Shown: positions 16,132 through 25,733, counted from the stretch's first letter. The stretch: DNA of 27,801 nt from JAGMXM01 sp964458325 (GCA_964458325.1 CAYWIM010000063.1:1-27801), one strand, 5' to 3'. Notes: a model not told the origin generated them from the letters alone. Made by a program: numbers and translations.

Positions 16132-19026
16132 CTACCTTGCAGGCCGAAAGCTGAAAGGCTGGGGGGCCACTCCGTGGGCGCCGCCTTCCGATCCGTCGAG
16201 CCGCAGCCGGTACATCTGGGCCGCCGCCGCGGGTTGGTCGCAGCTCAGCGAGGCTTGGCTGCGATAGGCAGTCACCGGCAATCCCAGCGTTTGCCAGACG
16301 CCATTGGCTTCGATCCCTCGGGATTCCACCCGGTAACGCCGACCGGGAACGGCAGGCCATGTGAGCCGGAGCCGACGCCCAGGGAACGCCTCCGCCGACA
16401 GCCGCAACGCCGAATCCCGTTGGCGGGGATGAGTCCCGGCCAGCATCTCGGCCTGGTTGTTGTGGCCATCGGAATCGGGATCTCCCGCTGCTCCGTCTTC
16501 CCCTGTCGATCGGGCAGGATCCAATCCCATCTCCCGCTCCCAGCCGTCGTCAAGCCCGTCTCCATCGAGGTCGGGATTTCGGGCCAGCCGGACCCAGACT
16601 GGCTCGAGCACGGGATTGGCTCCGGGCTGCGCCTGCGGGCCGAAACGAGCGATTCCTTGGAGCGACGAATCGGAGCTTGCGCAGGGTCCAGCCGGATATT
16701 CGAGGCTTCTTAAGCCGCCGGTATCGACGGTGTAATGCCAGCCTCCGTTCGTGGACGCCCAGCGAACCGCGGCCAGGCTGAGGGCGATTTCCTCCCCAGC
16801 CGAGAAGCCTCCCGACGCGCCCAGGGGGATGGCGATCTCGATCAAATCGGCGTTCTGCTCGCCAGTGGCCTCGCCGTCCTGCGGCGAGCAATTGAACTGC
16901 TGCAGGCGGCTGCCTGGCCATTCGGGAAAACCAGCCGCCACCTGGAAGATGCCCTGGGCCAGAGCTACCGAGCCGAGGGCGCGAACCGCCGGGCTCCGGG
17001 CTCCGTCGGCGCGCTCATCCCCCAGCAAGCAGACCACCTTCGGCTCGAAGCCGCGGCATTCGAACGGAGGCAATCCCGGCGGGAGGCCGGATCCGGCGAT
17101 GGCCTGCGACACCTCCGGGGCGTTCGGTGACAGGGATGCCGCCGTACCTGCCGCCAGCACGATCGCATCATCGGGCCCGATCATCACATGGGCAAGCCCC
17201 ACGTACAGATTCGATTCATCGTTGCTGACGTAGCAGCGGCCGAGGTTGGAGAATCGTCCGGAGGTGACGGGGATGAAATCGCCTTGGAAATCAAACGTCT
17301 GTCCGGCTTGGTTGACCGCCGCCGGATCCATCGGATCGGTCTCGATGTTCGGCCGGTGCCAGGCTGCCGAGCGGGTCTCGGATCTCGGCGGGATTCGCTG
17401 GAGCGTCATGGCATCGAACACTTCCCCCGCGTTGTCCAGCGCGCGGAGATCGAGCCGGTCGCGGTCCACGGCCACCTCCACGCAATGATACTGGCGATGG
17501 TACTGCGCCAATGTGGGATCGGAGAACCCGGTCCGCGAATACAGCGTACCCCCGCCTCCGCCGGTGACGATCACGTGGACACCGTCCACCGGCCCCATGC
17601 GCTCGTAACAATGATCGTGCCCCGTGAGGATCACCTGGACACCATGCCGGGCGGCCACCTCCCCAACGGTGCTCTGGATGTCGATCCAGTCCGCCAGGCC
17701 ATTCCCGTTGTAATCGTCGTAGCGGTGCGGCCCGGAAGATCGGATGACATTGTGGAAAATCAGGAGCTTCCATGGCCGGCTGGCGCGAGCCAGGTCGGCC
17801 TCCAGCCATTCGAGCTGCGCGCTCTCCTCCCCGATCCCCGGCCCTGATACCATGTCGGTGTCCAATACCACAAAATGCGCCTCTCCACAGTCGAACGAGA
17901 AAAAGTTGGCGTTGCTCATCCCGTTGGCAGGCGGATGAAACGCCGCGAAAAAATCAGTGATGTTCGCGTACCGATCGTGGTTACCGAGCGCGAAGAAAAA
18001 CGGGAGCACGGCCATCTGGGAGGCATACACGCTCAGGCACTTGAGATCCACGCGTCCAGCGGTGAGCTGCGGGTAGATGATATCCCCTGTGTGGATCACG
18101 AAATCGGGCTCGAGGGTTTCCATCACACGGGCAACCTGGTGCTGGGGCAGCTGCCCGGAACCGCTGTCGCCCAGGACGAGAAACCGCACCAGCCCATTCG
18201 TCGGCCAGGCTCGAAACGGAAAGACCGGCGACCAGGCGATGTCTTGTCCATCGCTACCGCCCACCCGATAGAACCCCCGGCTTCCCGGCTCGAGGCCATC
18301 GAGATCGACGGCGTGCTCCGTGACTTTCTCGTCCCGCTGGATCTGCCGCCCCAGAGCCTCCGTGCCACCCCACTCGATCCGCGTATCCGTAGGAACAGGC
18401 GTGCGCCACTCGATCCTGGCGCGACCGAGCGGGGACTGTCGGATCGTGGGGCCGCGCGTGATATTGGCCAGGAGCTCGGGGATCAGGGCGAAGCTGTGGC
18501 CGCTGGATCGATGAGCCTGGACGGCCAGGACGTTGTCCCCGCGAACCAACGCCCCGCGATACGCCGATACGTCCAGATCCTCGGCCATCCCGGTCGTCCG
18601 TGGCGCGCCGATCTCATCCACGGGCACGGGCTCGCCCGGCGCGCCCGCCACTCCCCGCCGCGCGGCCTCGACGCCGTTGATCCACGCGACGAAACCGCCC
18701 TGGTAATCGGCCCGCAACACCAGCCAGCGAATCGCCCCCGGGTCCGCTACTGCAAACACCTTTCGGAACAGTGCGCAGCCCGCGTCGGCCGATCCCATCT
18801 GGGGCAGGAGCGTGGCCGTCTCGTAATTCGCGTATCCGAATCCGGAAATCCCGCGCGGCCATCTCGAGTCGTCGTAAGATGAGAACCGCCAGCCCGCCGA
18901 CGCAGCCAGCGATTCATCGGCCTGGGGCCAGTAGCTCCAAACCTCACCGACCCGCACCAGGCCGGGCTCCGCCCCGGCGGCCGCCAAGCCGCCCGCCAGC
19001 ACGAGCCAATGGACGCGGAATCGCAC
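16132..19026 (-). CDS. Secreted multidomain purple-acid-phosphatase-like metallophosphoesterase
   Basis: 964-aa exported protein starting at a GTG (19026) that encodes a signal peptide cleaved near GGLAAAGAEP. Domains in order: a galactose-binding-like beta-sandwich (about 20-185: WRFSSYDDSRWPRG, LFRKVFAV, GFVAWINGVE); a fibronectin-like purple acid phosphatase N-domain (about 190-270: RIEWRTPVPTDTRIEWGG); a calcineurin-type phosphoesterase core (about 278-510) with metal motifs GDSGSG (D287), HTGDIIYP, GNHDRY (N349, H350), HNV and GHDHCYER (H470, H472); a CBM9/DOMON-like sandwich (about 565-790); Ca-binding thrombospondin type 3/EF-hand-like repeats (DLDGDGLDDGWE, DPDSDGHNNQAEM, about 845-885); and a short C-terminal beta domain (RLRLTWPAVPGRRYRVESRG). 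It probably releases phosphate or cleaves phosphodiesters outside the cytoplasm. It follows the SGNH/TPR gene on the same strand, 113 bases apart. Confidence 0.9.
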   Translation of the reverse strand: MRFRVHWLVLAGGLAAAGAEPGLVRVGEVWSYWPQADESLAASAGWRFSSYDDSRWPRGISGFGYANYETATLLPQMGSADAGCALFRKVFAVADPGAIRWLVLRADYQGGFVAWINGVEAARRGVAGAPGEPVPVDEIGAPRTTGMAEDLDVSAYRGALVRGDNVLAVQAHRSSGHSFALIPELLANITRGPTIRQSPLGRARIEWRTPVPTDTRIEWGGTEALGRQIQRDEKVTEHAVDLDGLEPGSRGFYRVGGSDGQDIAWSPVFPFRAWPTNGLVRFLVLGDSGSGQLPQHQVARVMETLEPDFVIHTGDIIYPQLTAGRVDLKCLSVYASQMAVLPFFFALGNHDRYANITDFFAAFHPPANGMSNANFFSFDCGEAHFVVLDTDMVSGPGIGEESAQLEWLEADLARASRPWKLLIFHNVIRSSGPHRYDDYNGNGLADWIDIQSTVGEVAARHGVQVILTGHDHCYERMGPVDGVHVIVTGGGGGTLYSRTGFSDPTLAQYHRQYHCVEVAVDRDRLDLRALDNAGEVFDAMTLQRIPPRSETRSAAWHRPNIETDPMDPAAVNQAGQTFDFQGDFIPVTSGRFSNLGRCYVSNDESNLYVGLAHVMIGPDDAIVLAAGTAASLSPNAPEVSQAIAGSGLPPGLPPFECRGFEPKVVCLLGDERADGARSPAVRALGSVALAQGIFQVAAGFPEWPGSRLQQFNCSPQDGEATGEQNADLIEIAIPLGASGGFSAGEEIALSLAAVRWASTNGGWHYTVDTGGLRSLEYPAGPCASSDSSLQGIARFGPQAQPGANPVLEPVWVRLARNPDLDGDGLDDGWEREMGLDPARSTGEDGAAGDPDSDGHNNQAEMLAGTHPRQRDSALRLSAEAFPGRRLRLTWPAVPGRRYRVESRGIEANGVWQTLGLPVTAYRSQASLSCDQPAAAAQMYRLRLDGSEGGAHGVAPQPFSFRPAR

Positions 19027-19139
19027 CTGCCCACTCTAGCCATCACCCCGTCTCTGTCAAACCGGCCGCCGGTCCGATTCGATAGGACGCATCCGTCAGT
19101 CGATTGCTACACAGAGCGTCATCAGTTCACAACGCCGGC

Positions 19140-21095
19140 TCAGGGAACCGCGGAATCGGATCGGCCATGTTCTCCCGCACCGTCCTTGTGGCTCTGCAGG
19201 AGCCCGAGGTTCAGCAAGCTCGTCGCCGATGCCGGATCCAGCGCGATGGCGCGGTTCAGGGCGCGTTCGGCGGCCTTCCATTCCTGGCGCCGCACCAGGC
19301 TGTCGGCCCAGGCCGCCCACGCTTCGGCATACATCGGGCGGCATTCGACCGCGCGCCGATACGAGCCGCCGGCCTCGGATCCGCGCCCGAGCTCGTCGAG
19401 CAGTATCGCATGCGCCAGCCACGCCTCGGGATGATGCGGCAGCCGGTCCAGCACATCCCTCCATGCTGCCAGCGCGCCTTCCGAGTCGCCTGACGCCTGC
19501 AGGAGCCGCGCCAGGTTCTGGCGCAGAAAGAGATCGTCCGGCTGGCCCTGGATCTCCTGGCGGCACGCGCTCACTGCCCGATGCATCCCGTAGCTCTTGG
19601 TGTAGGGACGCAGCCGTGCCAGGGCCTCGAGACATCGATGCTCGCGCTCGATACGGTCGCATTGGTTCGTGTACGGCGCGCGCTGCATTCGCTGCCAAAG
19701 CTCCTGGTGGATGGCATGGCGGTTCCATGGTGTCAGGGCCAACCGCCGCGCGCATCCCTCGAAATCGAGCCACTGGCCCCGGTCCTGTCTGGACCGCGGC
19801 TGAATCCATTCCACCATGCGCTCGGCGAACTGCTGGCCCGCCAGATAATTGCCCTCCGGCGTCAGATGCACATGCTCGAAAAAAAGCTCGCGCCCAGGTA
19901 GTTCGTCCGGGCTGCTCCGCGCCAGGCCGGCCGCCACATCCACGAGGTAGATCCGCTGGGGCTCGCGCCCGACAGCGGTTCGGCGGATCGTCTCGTTGAT
20001 CCGCGCGTCGGCTCGGAACCGCAGCGCGTCCAGCTCGATCGCGCGATGGAAGGCCGGCCGCGCCTCCTCGATCCTCCCGGCCTTGGCCATGCACCTGGCC
20101 ATTCGAAATGCCAGCTCCGCGTGGCCATCATCCGCCTGCGCTGCCGCGGCGTAATGGGACAATGCATCCGCATAAAGGCCCGCTTCCTCCGCCATCGCTC
20201 CCGCAGCGAACGCGCGATCCCATGCAGCAAGCTCGGCCTCGCCCAGCGCGCGCCCATGCCGCGACGCAAACGGCGCGCAGTCCCGCACGTTAACCCCCAC
20301 TGTCCCGACCAACACCCGGGCCCCGGACGCCTGGCCGGATCGGATGATAGCCTCCAGGTTGTCCTGGAACAGGGCGTATACGCGATCCAGCCGGGGATCA
20401 TCGGCCGTCACTTCGTGCTCCCGAAACATCTCCATCCCTTCCCAGGAGCGGGGATGCGGGTCCGGGCGCATCCCAAGCCGGCGCAGCTCATCCATGGCTT
20501 GGCCGATCCTCCATTCCTTCAGCCAGAGTCCGGCCGAGAGGATGAACCGGGACGGGGACTGGCGGCCGAACACGGTCCCCGCACCATAAGGGCCCACCAC
20601 CTCGTTGTTCCCCATGTACAGGATCCACGCGTCCGCCGTCTCCCGCGCGCAATCGGCCGCCAGCTCACGGATCACGTGCGAGTTGATGGCCGTGATGCTC
20701 GTGTTCAGCACCTCGAATCGCACATCAGGGAAACGCTCTCGCAACAGCACTTCGAGAAATCGCCCCATGCCGAACGCCGGCTCCGGATCCCCCTGCGCCG
20801 CCGATTCTCCCATCAGGAAGATTCGCCACGTCGATTCCGGCTTGCGGCGCGCAAACGACATCGCCATGGGATGGCGCGTCAGCGAAGGCGGGAAAAAGCG
20901 CCTTGTGAACTGCTGGTTCTCCCGGCAGCGCTCCTCCCCGCCTTCCTTCGATTCGAGTAGATACTGGGCCGGAAAGCCAAAACCCATCCAACGCAGCCCG
21001 CACTCGAGAAGCCCCAGGGCCACGATGGGCGCAAACCCCATCGCAACCCATCGGAACATCCAGCGGCGCCGCGCTGATGATTTTCCGGCGCGCAT
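19140..21095 (-). CDS. Membrane-anchored SGNH hydrolase-like protein with TPR repeats
   Basis: 651 aa from the ATG at 21095; an in-frame ATG at 21182 would add a Gly/Pro/Arg-rich stretch and is less likely. Residues about 15-35 (RWVAMGFAPIVALGLLECGL) form a signal anchor. Residues about 90-430 have SGNH/GDSL esterase features: block I as GESAAQG (S98), a later GNNEV (block III Asn), and a C-terminal ExxH in FEHVHLTPEGN (E407, H410) where classic members have DxxH. Helical TPR-like repeats are inserted (about 270-340) and follow the catalytic part (about 480-640: EGALAAWRDVLDRLPHHPEA, EAWAAWADSLVRRQEWKAAE, ALNRAIALDPASA). Such proteins are common in Verrucomicrobiota and Planctomycetota; the acyl substrate is unknown. 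It is divergent from the zinc-ribbon gene. Confidence 0.78.
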   Translation of the reverse strand: MRAGKSSARRRWMFRWVAMGFAPIVALGLLECGLRWMGFGFPAQYLLESKEGGEERCRENQQFTRRFFPPSLTRHPMAMSFARRKPESTWRIFLMGESAAQGDPEPAFGMGRFLEVLLRERFPDVRFEVLNTSITAINSHVIRELAADCARETADAWILYMGNNEVVGPYGAGTVFGRQSPSRFILSAGLWLKEWRIGQAMDELRRLGMRPDPHPRSWEGMEMFREHEVTADDPRLDRVYALFQDNLEAIIRSGQASGARVLVGTVGVNVRDCAPFASRHGRALGEAELAAWDRAFAAGAMAEEAGLYADALSHYAAAAQADDGHAELAFRMARCMAKAGRIEEARPAFHRAIELDALRFRADARINETIRRTAVGREPQRIYLVDVAAGLARSSPDELPGRELFFEHVHLTPEGNYLAGQQFAERMVEWIQPRSRQDRGQWLDFEGCARRLALTPWNRHAIHQELWQRMQRAPYTNQCDRIEREHRCLEALARLRPYTKSYGMHRAVSACRQEIQGQPDDLFLRQNLARLLQASGDSEGALAAWRDVLDRLPHHPEAWLAHAILLDELGRGSEAGGSYRRAVECRPMYAEAWAAWADSLVRRQEWKAAERALNRAIALDPASATSLLNLGLLQSHKDGAGEHGRSDSAVP

Positions 21096-21264
21096 GGCGC
21101 CGCCTGCCCCGGCCGGCGCCCGCGGCCGCGGCCCGCCTCCGCCCAAGCCCGAACCATGGTCATTTCGTCGTCTGGATCGCATTCAGCTCACATTGATGTT
21201 GATAAAAGGCGGCGTTCGGTTCAAGGATTACAGCTAGAGGCACGATGAGTGCTCTCAATGTTCG

Positions 21265-21699
21265 ATGAATAACTTTATCGCTCAGCTCTTCAATCTCCAA
21301 ACGCTGGAGATGGAACCGACACCGGATTCTCCCCAAAAAACCGCCGCGATCCAGGAACTGCGGCAACAAATACCGCCTCCGATCCTTGGCCATTACGATC
21401 GCCTTCGATCCCGCAACCGCAAGGGTGTAGCCCTGGTGCGCCACGGGGTGTGCACCGAGTGCCACATGAGGCTTGCGACAGGCATATTCGCTGAGGTCGT
21501 TCGCGCCGAAGATATTGTGATCTGCGACACCTGCGGCCGCTATCTCCACATCCTGCCCCAGGACATCGCCACCCCGGAATCCCAGTCCGCCCAGGCCCCT
21601 CCACCGGCCGCCAAGCCCGCCAGCAAGCGCAAGAAACCGGCCTCCCCGCGAGGGCGCAAACGATCGGCAGCCGTCCCCGACTGCTCCGCGCCCGCATGA
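21265..21699 (+). CDS. Short C4-type zinc-ribbon protein
   Basis: 144 aa. Residues about 1-50 are helical (a short coiled-coil hairpin at most). Residues 60-94 form the zinc ribbon: two CxxC knuckles, CTEC (C63, C66) and CDTC (C87, C90), separated by HMRLATGIFAEVVRAEDIVI, the pattern of the bacterial zf-RING_7/C4-type family. The tail after residue 100 is Pro/Lys/Ala-rich and probably disordered and basic (KPASKRKKPASPRGRKR). Typical family members are about 240 aa with a long N-terminal coiled coil, which is mostly missing here. Function unknown; nucleic-acid binding would fit the basic tail. The stop codon abuts that of the convergent deacylase gene. Confidence 0.72.
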   Translation: MNNFIAQLFNLQTLEMEPTPDSPQKTAAIQELRQQIPPPILGHYDRLRSRNRKGVALVRHGVCTECHMRLATGIFAEVVRAEDIVICDTCGRYLHILPQDIATPESQSAQAPPPAAKPASKRKKPASPRGRKRSAAVPDCSAPA

Positions 21700-23322
21700 T
21701 CAATCGGCTGCCGCCGGCGCGCTCCCGGCGCGTGCAGCCTGGGATCTCCGGATGAGCTGGCCCGGGCGCCGCCCGGTATGCCGATCCTGTTCCACAACAG
21801 GAATCCCATTGACCAGCACCCAGTCGAATCCGGTCGCATACTGGTGCGGGCGCTCGAACGTCGCGCGATCTTGCACCTGCGCCGGATCGAAAACCACGAC
21901 ATCGGCCCAGCAACCCGGCCGGAGCATGCCCCGATCGGCTAGCCGGAAGGTCGTTGCCGGCAAGGACGTCATCCGCCGAACCGCATCCTCCAACCGCAGG
22001 AATCCCAGCTCACGGACGTAGCGCGCCAGGAGCCGCGCGCTGTTCCCATACCCGCGCGGGTGGGGCACTCCTTCCTCCCAACGCCGCACACCGCTGTCGG
22101 ATCCGATCATCGTGTGTGGATGGCGCAGGAAAGACTGCAGATCCTCCTCGCTGATGCCGTAAAACACGCCGGTCGCGCCGCCGCGCGCCTGGAGATCCAA
22201 GATCAATTCGATCTGGTCATCGAGGGAATTCGATCCCCTCGCCTTCCGCGCAGCCTCGGGTATCCGCAGCCCGTTCAAGTCCGGCCGGGATCGGCAATAG
22301 GCGATCTGCGTGTATTCGTAATCCTCCCTGCCTGCCCGCTGCAGAATGGCCTTCATCCCGGCGATGATCGCGGTCTTTTGAGGCGGATCGGCCAGCCGCT
22401 CCCGCAGCCGGCCGCCCTCGAGCGCGGCATCGGGTATCAGCTGGCTTATCCCCGTGCTCGAAGCCACGTAGAGATACTGATCCTGCGTGATATCCAATCC
22501 ATCGGCGCGCGCCTTCTCGATCGCGCCCAGCACCTCCGCCGCCCTGCCCCAGTTCGGTTTCCCGGCGACCTTGATATGCGAGACCTGCGCCCGGATGCCC
22601 GCCTCGCGGGCGATCCGGAAGACCTCGTCCAGCGCATCGAAGATCTTCCCGCTCTCGCTGCGCATGTGCGTGGCGTAAATGCCGTCATAATCCGCCGCCA
22701 CCTTGGCCAGCTCGACGATCTCTTGGGTCCGCGCGAAGCTGCCTGGCAGGTAGATCAAGCCCGTCGAGAGCCCCACCGCGCCGTCCCGCATGGCCTGGGC
22801 CACCAGGCTTCGCATCTCCGCCAGCTCCGCCTCGGTGGGCGGCCGGTCCGATGCCCCTTTCATGGCGCGGCCCCGCACGGTGCCGTGCCCGACCAGGGAC
22901 GCTGCGTTCACGCTGATGCCGTTGGTTTCGAGCCGGCGGAAATACGCGGCCAGATCGAGCCGGGAGGATCCGCAGTTGCCCATCACGACGGTGGTGATCC
23001 CTTGGCGCGCGAAGTTCTCGGCCAGCGGCAGCTCCTCGAGATCCTCCGCATGGGTATGGACGTCAATGAAGCCCGGCGCAACGACGCGCCCGCCCACGTC
23101 CCGCTCCTGCCGCCCAGCCCCGGCGATCCTGCCGATCGCCGCGATCCGGCCGTCCCGGATCGCCACATCGGCGTGATAGGCCGGATTGCCAGTCCCGTCA
23201 ATCACCCGGCCCCGGCGCAGCACCAGGTCGTAGTCCGGCTCCGCCCACCCAGCCACAGCGAAGAGCAAAGCCATCCATCCAACCCATGCGCCAGCTCGTT
23301 GCTTGTTCAATCGAGTTTTCAT
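21700..23322 (-). CDS. Exported N-acyl-D-amino-acid deacylase (D-aminoacylase family amidohydrolase)
   Basis: 540 aa from the ATG at 23322 (a TTG at 23337 is in frame but adds only five residues). Signal peptide at residues 1-27 (WVGWMALLFAVAGWAEP). Amidohydrolase fold: an N-terminal beta-sandwich strand (DLVLRRGRVIDGTGNP), metal ligands HTH in FIDVHTHAEDL (H89, H91), the bridging cysteine in GNCGSS (C117) that is distinctive of D-aminoacylases, histidines in YATHMRSE and QVSHIKVAGKPNWG, and the catalytic Asp in MIGSDSGV. It probably hydrolyses N-acyl-D-amino acids or related amides in the periplasm; some members act as dipeptidases or on other N-acyl compounds. It lies 28 bases downstream of the DUF6259 hydrolase gene, so one operon is likely. 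Confidence 0.9.
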   Translation of the reverse strand: MKTRLNKQRAGAWVGWMALLFAVAGWAEPDYDLVLRRGRVIDGTGNPAYHADVAIRDGRIAAIGRIAGAGRQERDVGGRVVAPGFIDVHTHAEDLEELPLAENFARQGITTVVMGNCGSSRLDLAAYFRRLETNGISVNAASLVGHGTVRGRAMKGASDRPPTEAELAEMRSLVAQAMRDGAVGLSTGLIYLPGSFARTQEIVELAKVAADYDGIYATHMRSESGKIFDALDEVFRIAREAGIRAQVSHIKVAGKPNWGRAAEVLGAIEKARADGLDITQDQYLYVASSTGISQLIPDAALEGGRLRERLADPPQKTAIIAGMKAILQRAGREDYEYTQIAYCRSRPDLNGLRIPEAARKARGSNSLDDQIELILDLQARGGATGVFYGISEEDLQSFLRHPHTMIGSDSGVRRWEEGVPHPRGYGNSARLLARYVRELGFLRLEDAVRRMTSLPATTFRLADRGMLRPGCWADVVVFDPAQVQDRATFERPHQYATGFDWVLVNGIPVVEQDRHTGRRPGQLIRRSQAARAGSAPAAAD

Positions 23323-23350
23323 TAAGGGTCTATGCAAACTTCCTTGTCGC

Positions 23351-25699
23351 TCACGGGGCGGGCATTAGCTCCCAGGCCACCACGGACTGCGCGCCGAACT
23401 CGATCGGCTCGGCAAGCCGCTCGATGGCGAGCGAGCCCTCCGAAGATTTCACCCCATCCAGGCTCGACACCCGCCGCACTTGCGATTGGGTCAAACCGTA
23501 ATCTTCGACATCGAGCACGCATCTGGCCTTCACGGCGGAGTCGCTCACGTTGGCGAACAGCAGCAGAACGCGATTCTCCGCCGGCAGCCGCCAGGCGCCG
23601 GCGAGCACGGCATCGGTTGTCACCGGCCATTCCCCCGACCATTGCCAGTCGGCTCGCACCTGGGGAACATCGCCTGACAGCCGGGGCGGCCGCGCCATTT
23701 CGCCGGCGTAAAAGTAGCGGCGATGGTTCCAGCGCACCTGGATCACCTTTCGCACAAACTCGAGGTTCTGGGGCTCGACGGCCTGCTTGGGATCGAACCA
23801 CCCGATCTGCTCGCCGAACACGAGCTGCTGTCCGGCCTTCATGCGCATGGCCAGGTCTTGGGTCGGTCCGCCCCGATACGCCCGGCCGAACATCTGGACA
23901 GCGCCGCCGTAGATCGCGGGGAAGGCCGGCACCTGCCCCGGGTATTGCCAGTGCCAGGTGAGATAGCCGTCGAACCAGCGGATGAACGGCTCCGCGTTGC
24001 ACTCGGACGTGAGCATCCGGCCCGGCGGCATCGCCACGCGTATAGCATCGAGCAGATCCCAGTAGCCTTGGTTCCACCAATGCCCGCCACCCAGCGGATG
24101 GCCATGGTCCTTGTCCATGCAGAGCGTGGGCGCAGCCGCCGCGATCTGGTCGATATACACCCCCAGGGTCCCTTCGTCGCGCTGGAGACGCAGCACGATG
24201 TCGCGCACTCGATCCTTCCACAGCTTCGTGGCTGGGCACATCACGGCCAGGCTCACCGACTCTCCGTTGGTTTCCTTGCTCCCATATTGCTCGAGGAACG
24301 GCTGGCCATCCTCCTTCTTCGTCGCCGCACCCAGGGCCACCCGGCTGAACTCGAAATCCTCGGCACCGCCGTCCTTGGAATCCCAGAGCCGGCCGTTGAT
24401 GTACGGCATCACGTAAACGCCCGCTTTCTGCAGCTCGCCGACCCCCTGGGCGAACCCGGTCTTCGTGGGAAAATAATGTGGATAATCGTTGTCGAACGGA
24501 ATCTGATGCCAGCGATACCAGTGAAAGCCAACGGGGAGCCCAAGCGCGGCCCGAAACGCTTTCACGTCGGGCAGGCACTCCTCGGGCGCTCCTCCCGTCA
24601 TGACCCAGGCGCTCAATTCGCGCATCCACAGCGGCGTGTCCGCCCGCCCCTCGAGGCCCAGGCTCGGCCACCAGCGGGCCTCCTTCCGGGCCCAGCCCCG
24701 ATAGATCCGGGCCGCGTCATACCAGTCGCCTCGGAGCATCCTCCAGACCACCTCGCCGCTGGACCTGAAATCGTTCCCGGCCTGGTTCATATCCGCCGCC
24801 GGCACATCAACGCTCAGCCGCACCGTGCGGGATTTGGGCATGCTCAGGAAATCCAAGTGCTTGGTGCTGCCCCACGGATCGTGGAGCCCCACATACAGAC
24901 CGGTGGGCGACGCGCCCTCCCGATAGGCCGCCAGGAACTGCATCGAGCACCAGCCGGAAGGATAATTCCCGCGATAATGAAACTCCCGCCGCCACGCGCC
25001 GCGCTGCACCTCGCCCGGACCGCGGGGAAAGAGCAGCGCGCCGTCCTCGCTTGTCTCAGCCAGATCCAGCTGCGGAAAGACACATCGCCGCACGCTCCAG
25101 TCCGCCGAGCGGTTCTCCACATCGAGCGCCCAGCGAATCGCGCTCTCAGGCGCGTCGATCCTGGCCGTGGCCCGCACGGTCAGGCCCGCCAGCTCGCCCT
25201 CCGGGAACGCAACCCACTCGAATGTAAAATCGCCCCGCGACGATCCCACGCTCGTTTTGCCCCAGCCATCGCTCGCGGTCAGCGTCCGCTCCTCTCCGTT
25301 CGAGACGCGCCGCATGTGCAGGCTGAACAGCGGAGCCCCTTTCACCGCCAGCGCCGTCCGCGTTCGCACGTCCTCGATCGATTCGAGCTGAATTCCGCCG
25401 GTGGATCTGCGAAACACAGCTTCGAGGTCGCCCGCCGCGCAGCGATAGATTTCAGCGGGCGCCGCCGTGCCGGGCCTCGAACCCTCCGCAGCCGCCGCTC
25501 CGAGCCCCGAGGCGATCCAGAAACCAGCGACGATCACACCGATACAGCGCGAACCGATGCAGAACCGCTGCCCGGCGCTGGCGCCCCCGGTCCTCCGGAT
25601 CAGATCCAAGCCATGGAAGGGCGCGGCCCAGGCATGCGGCGTCAGCCCGGACGGTTCCGGACAACCAAAGCGGGCGATCAGGTTCAGAATGCGTTTCAC
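23351..25699 (-). CDS. Exported DUF6259-type glycoside hydrolase-like protein
   Basis: 782 aa from a GTG at 25699 preceded at good spacing by GGGGAA. The hydrophobic export segment (RCIGVIVAGFWIASGLGAAAA) ends near residue 72, so about 50 unusual residues precede it; no ATG lies closer in frame. The mature part has a beta-sandwich (about 85-330: DLEAVFRRSTGGIQLESIED, GDFTFEWVAFPEGELAGL) and a TIM-barrel-like catalytic domain (about 350-680) with FHWYRWHQIPFDNDYPHYF, VMPYINGRLWD, GVYIDQIAAAAP (Asp after Tyr-Ile as candidate nucleophile) and MLTSECNAEPF (candidate acid Glu). A C-terminal beta domain follows (VLLLFANVSDSAV). I recognise it as DUF6259-like, related to GH36-type alpha-galactosidase folds; the substrate is unknown. 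First gene of a probable operon with the deacylase. Confidence 0.82.
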   Translation of the reverse strand: MKRILNLIARFGCPEPSGLTPHAWAAPFHGLDLIRRTGGASAGQRFCIGSRCIGVIVAGFWIASGLGAAAAEGSRPGTAAPAEIYRCAAGDLEAVFRRSTGGIQLESIEDVRTRTALAVKGAPLFSLHMRRVSNGEERTLTASDGWGKTSVGSSRGDFTFEWVAFPEGELAGLTVRATARIDAPESAIRWALDVENRSADWSVRRCVFPQLDLAETSEDGALLFPRGPGEVQRGAWRREFHYRGNYPSGWCSMQFLAAYREGASPTGLYVGLHDPWGSTKHLDFLSMPKSRTVRLSVDVPAADMNQAGNDFRSSGEVVWRMLRGDWYDAARIYRGWARKEARWWPSLGLEGRADTPLWMRELSAWVMTGGAPEECLPDVKAFRAALGLPVGFHWYRWHQIPFDNDYPHYFPTKTGFAQGVGELQKAGVYVMPYINGRLWDSKDGGAEDFEFSRVALGAATKKEDGQPFLEQYGSKETNGESVSLAVMCPATKLWKDRVRDIVLRLQRDEGTLGVYIDQIAAAAPTLCMDKDHGHPLGGGHWWNQGYWDLLDAIRVAMPPGRMLTSECNAEPFIRWFDGYLTWHWQYPGQVPAFPAIYGGAVQMFGRAYRGGPTQDLAMRMKAGQQLVFGEQIGWFDPKQAVEPQNLEFVRKVIQVRWNHRRYFYAGEMARPPRLSGDVPQVRADWQWSGEWPVTTDAVLAGAWRLPAENRVLLLFANVSDSAVKARCVLDVEDYGLTQSQVRRVSSLDGVKSSEGSLAIERLAEPIEFGAQSVVAWELMPAP

Positions 25700-25733
25700 T
25701 CATGTTCCCCAGGTTTGATTTCTCCAATCCGCA

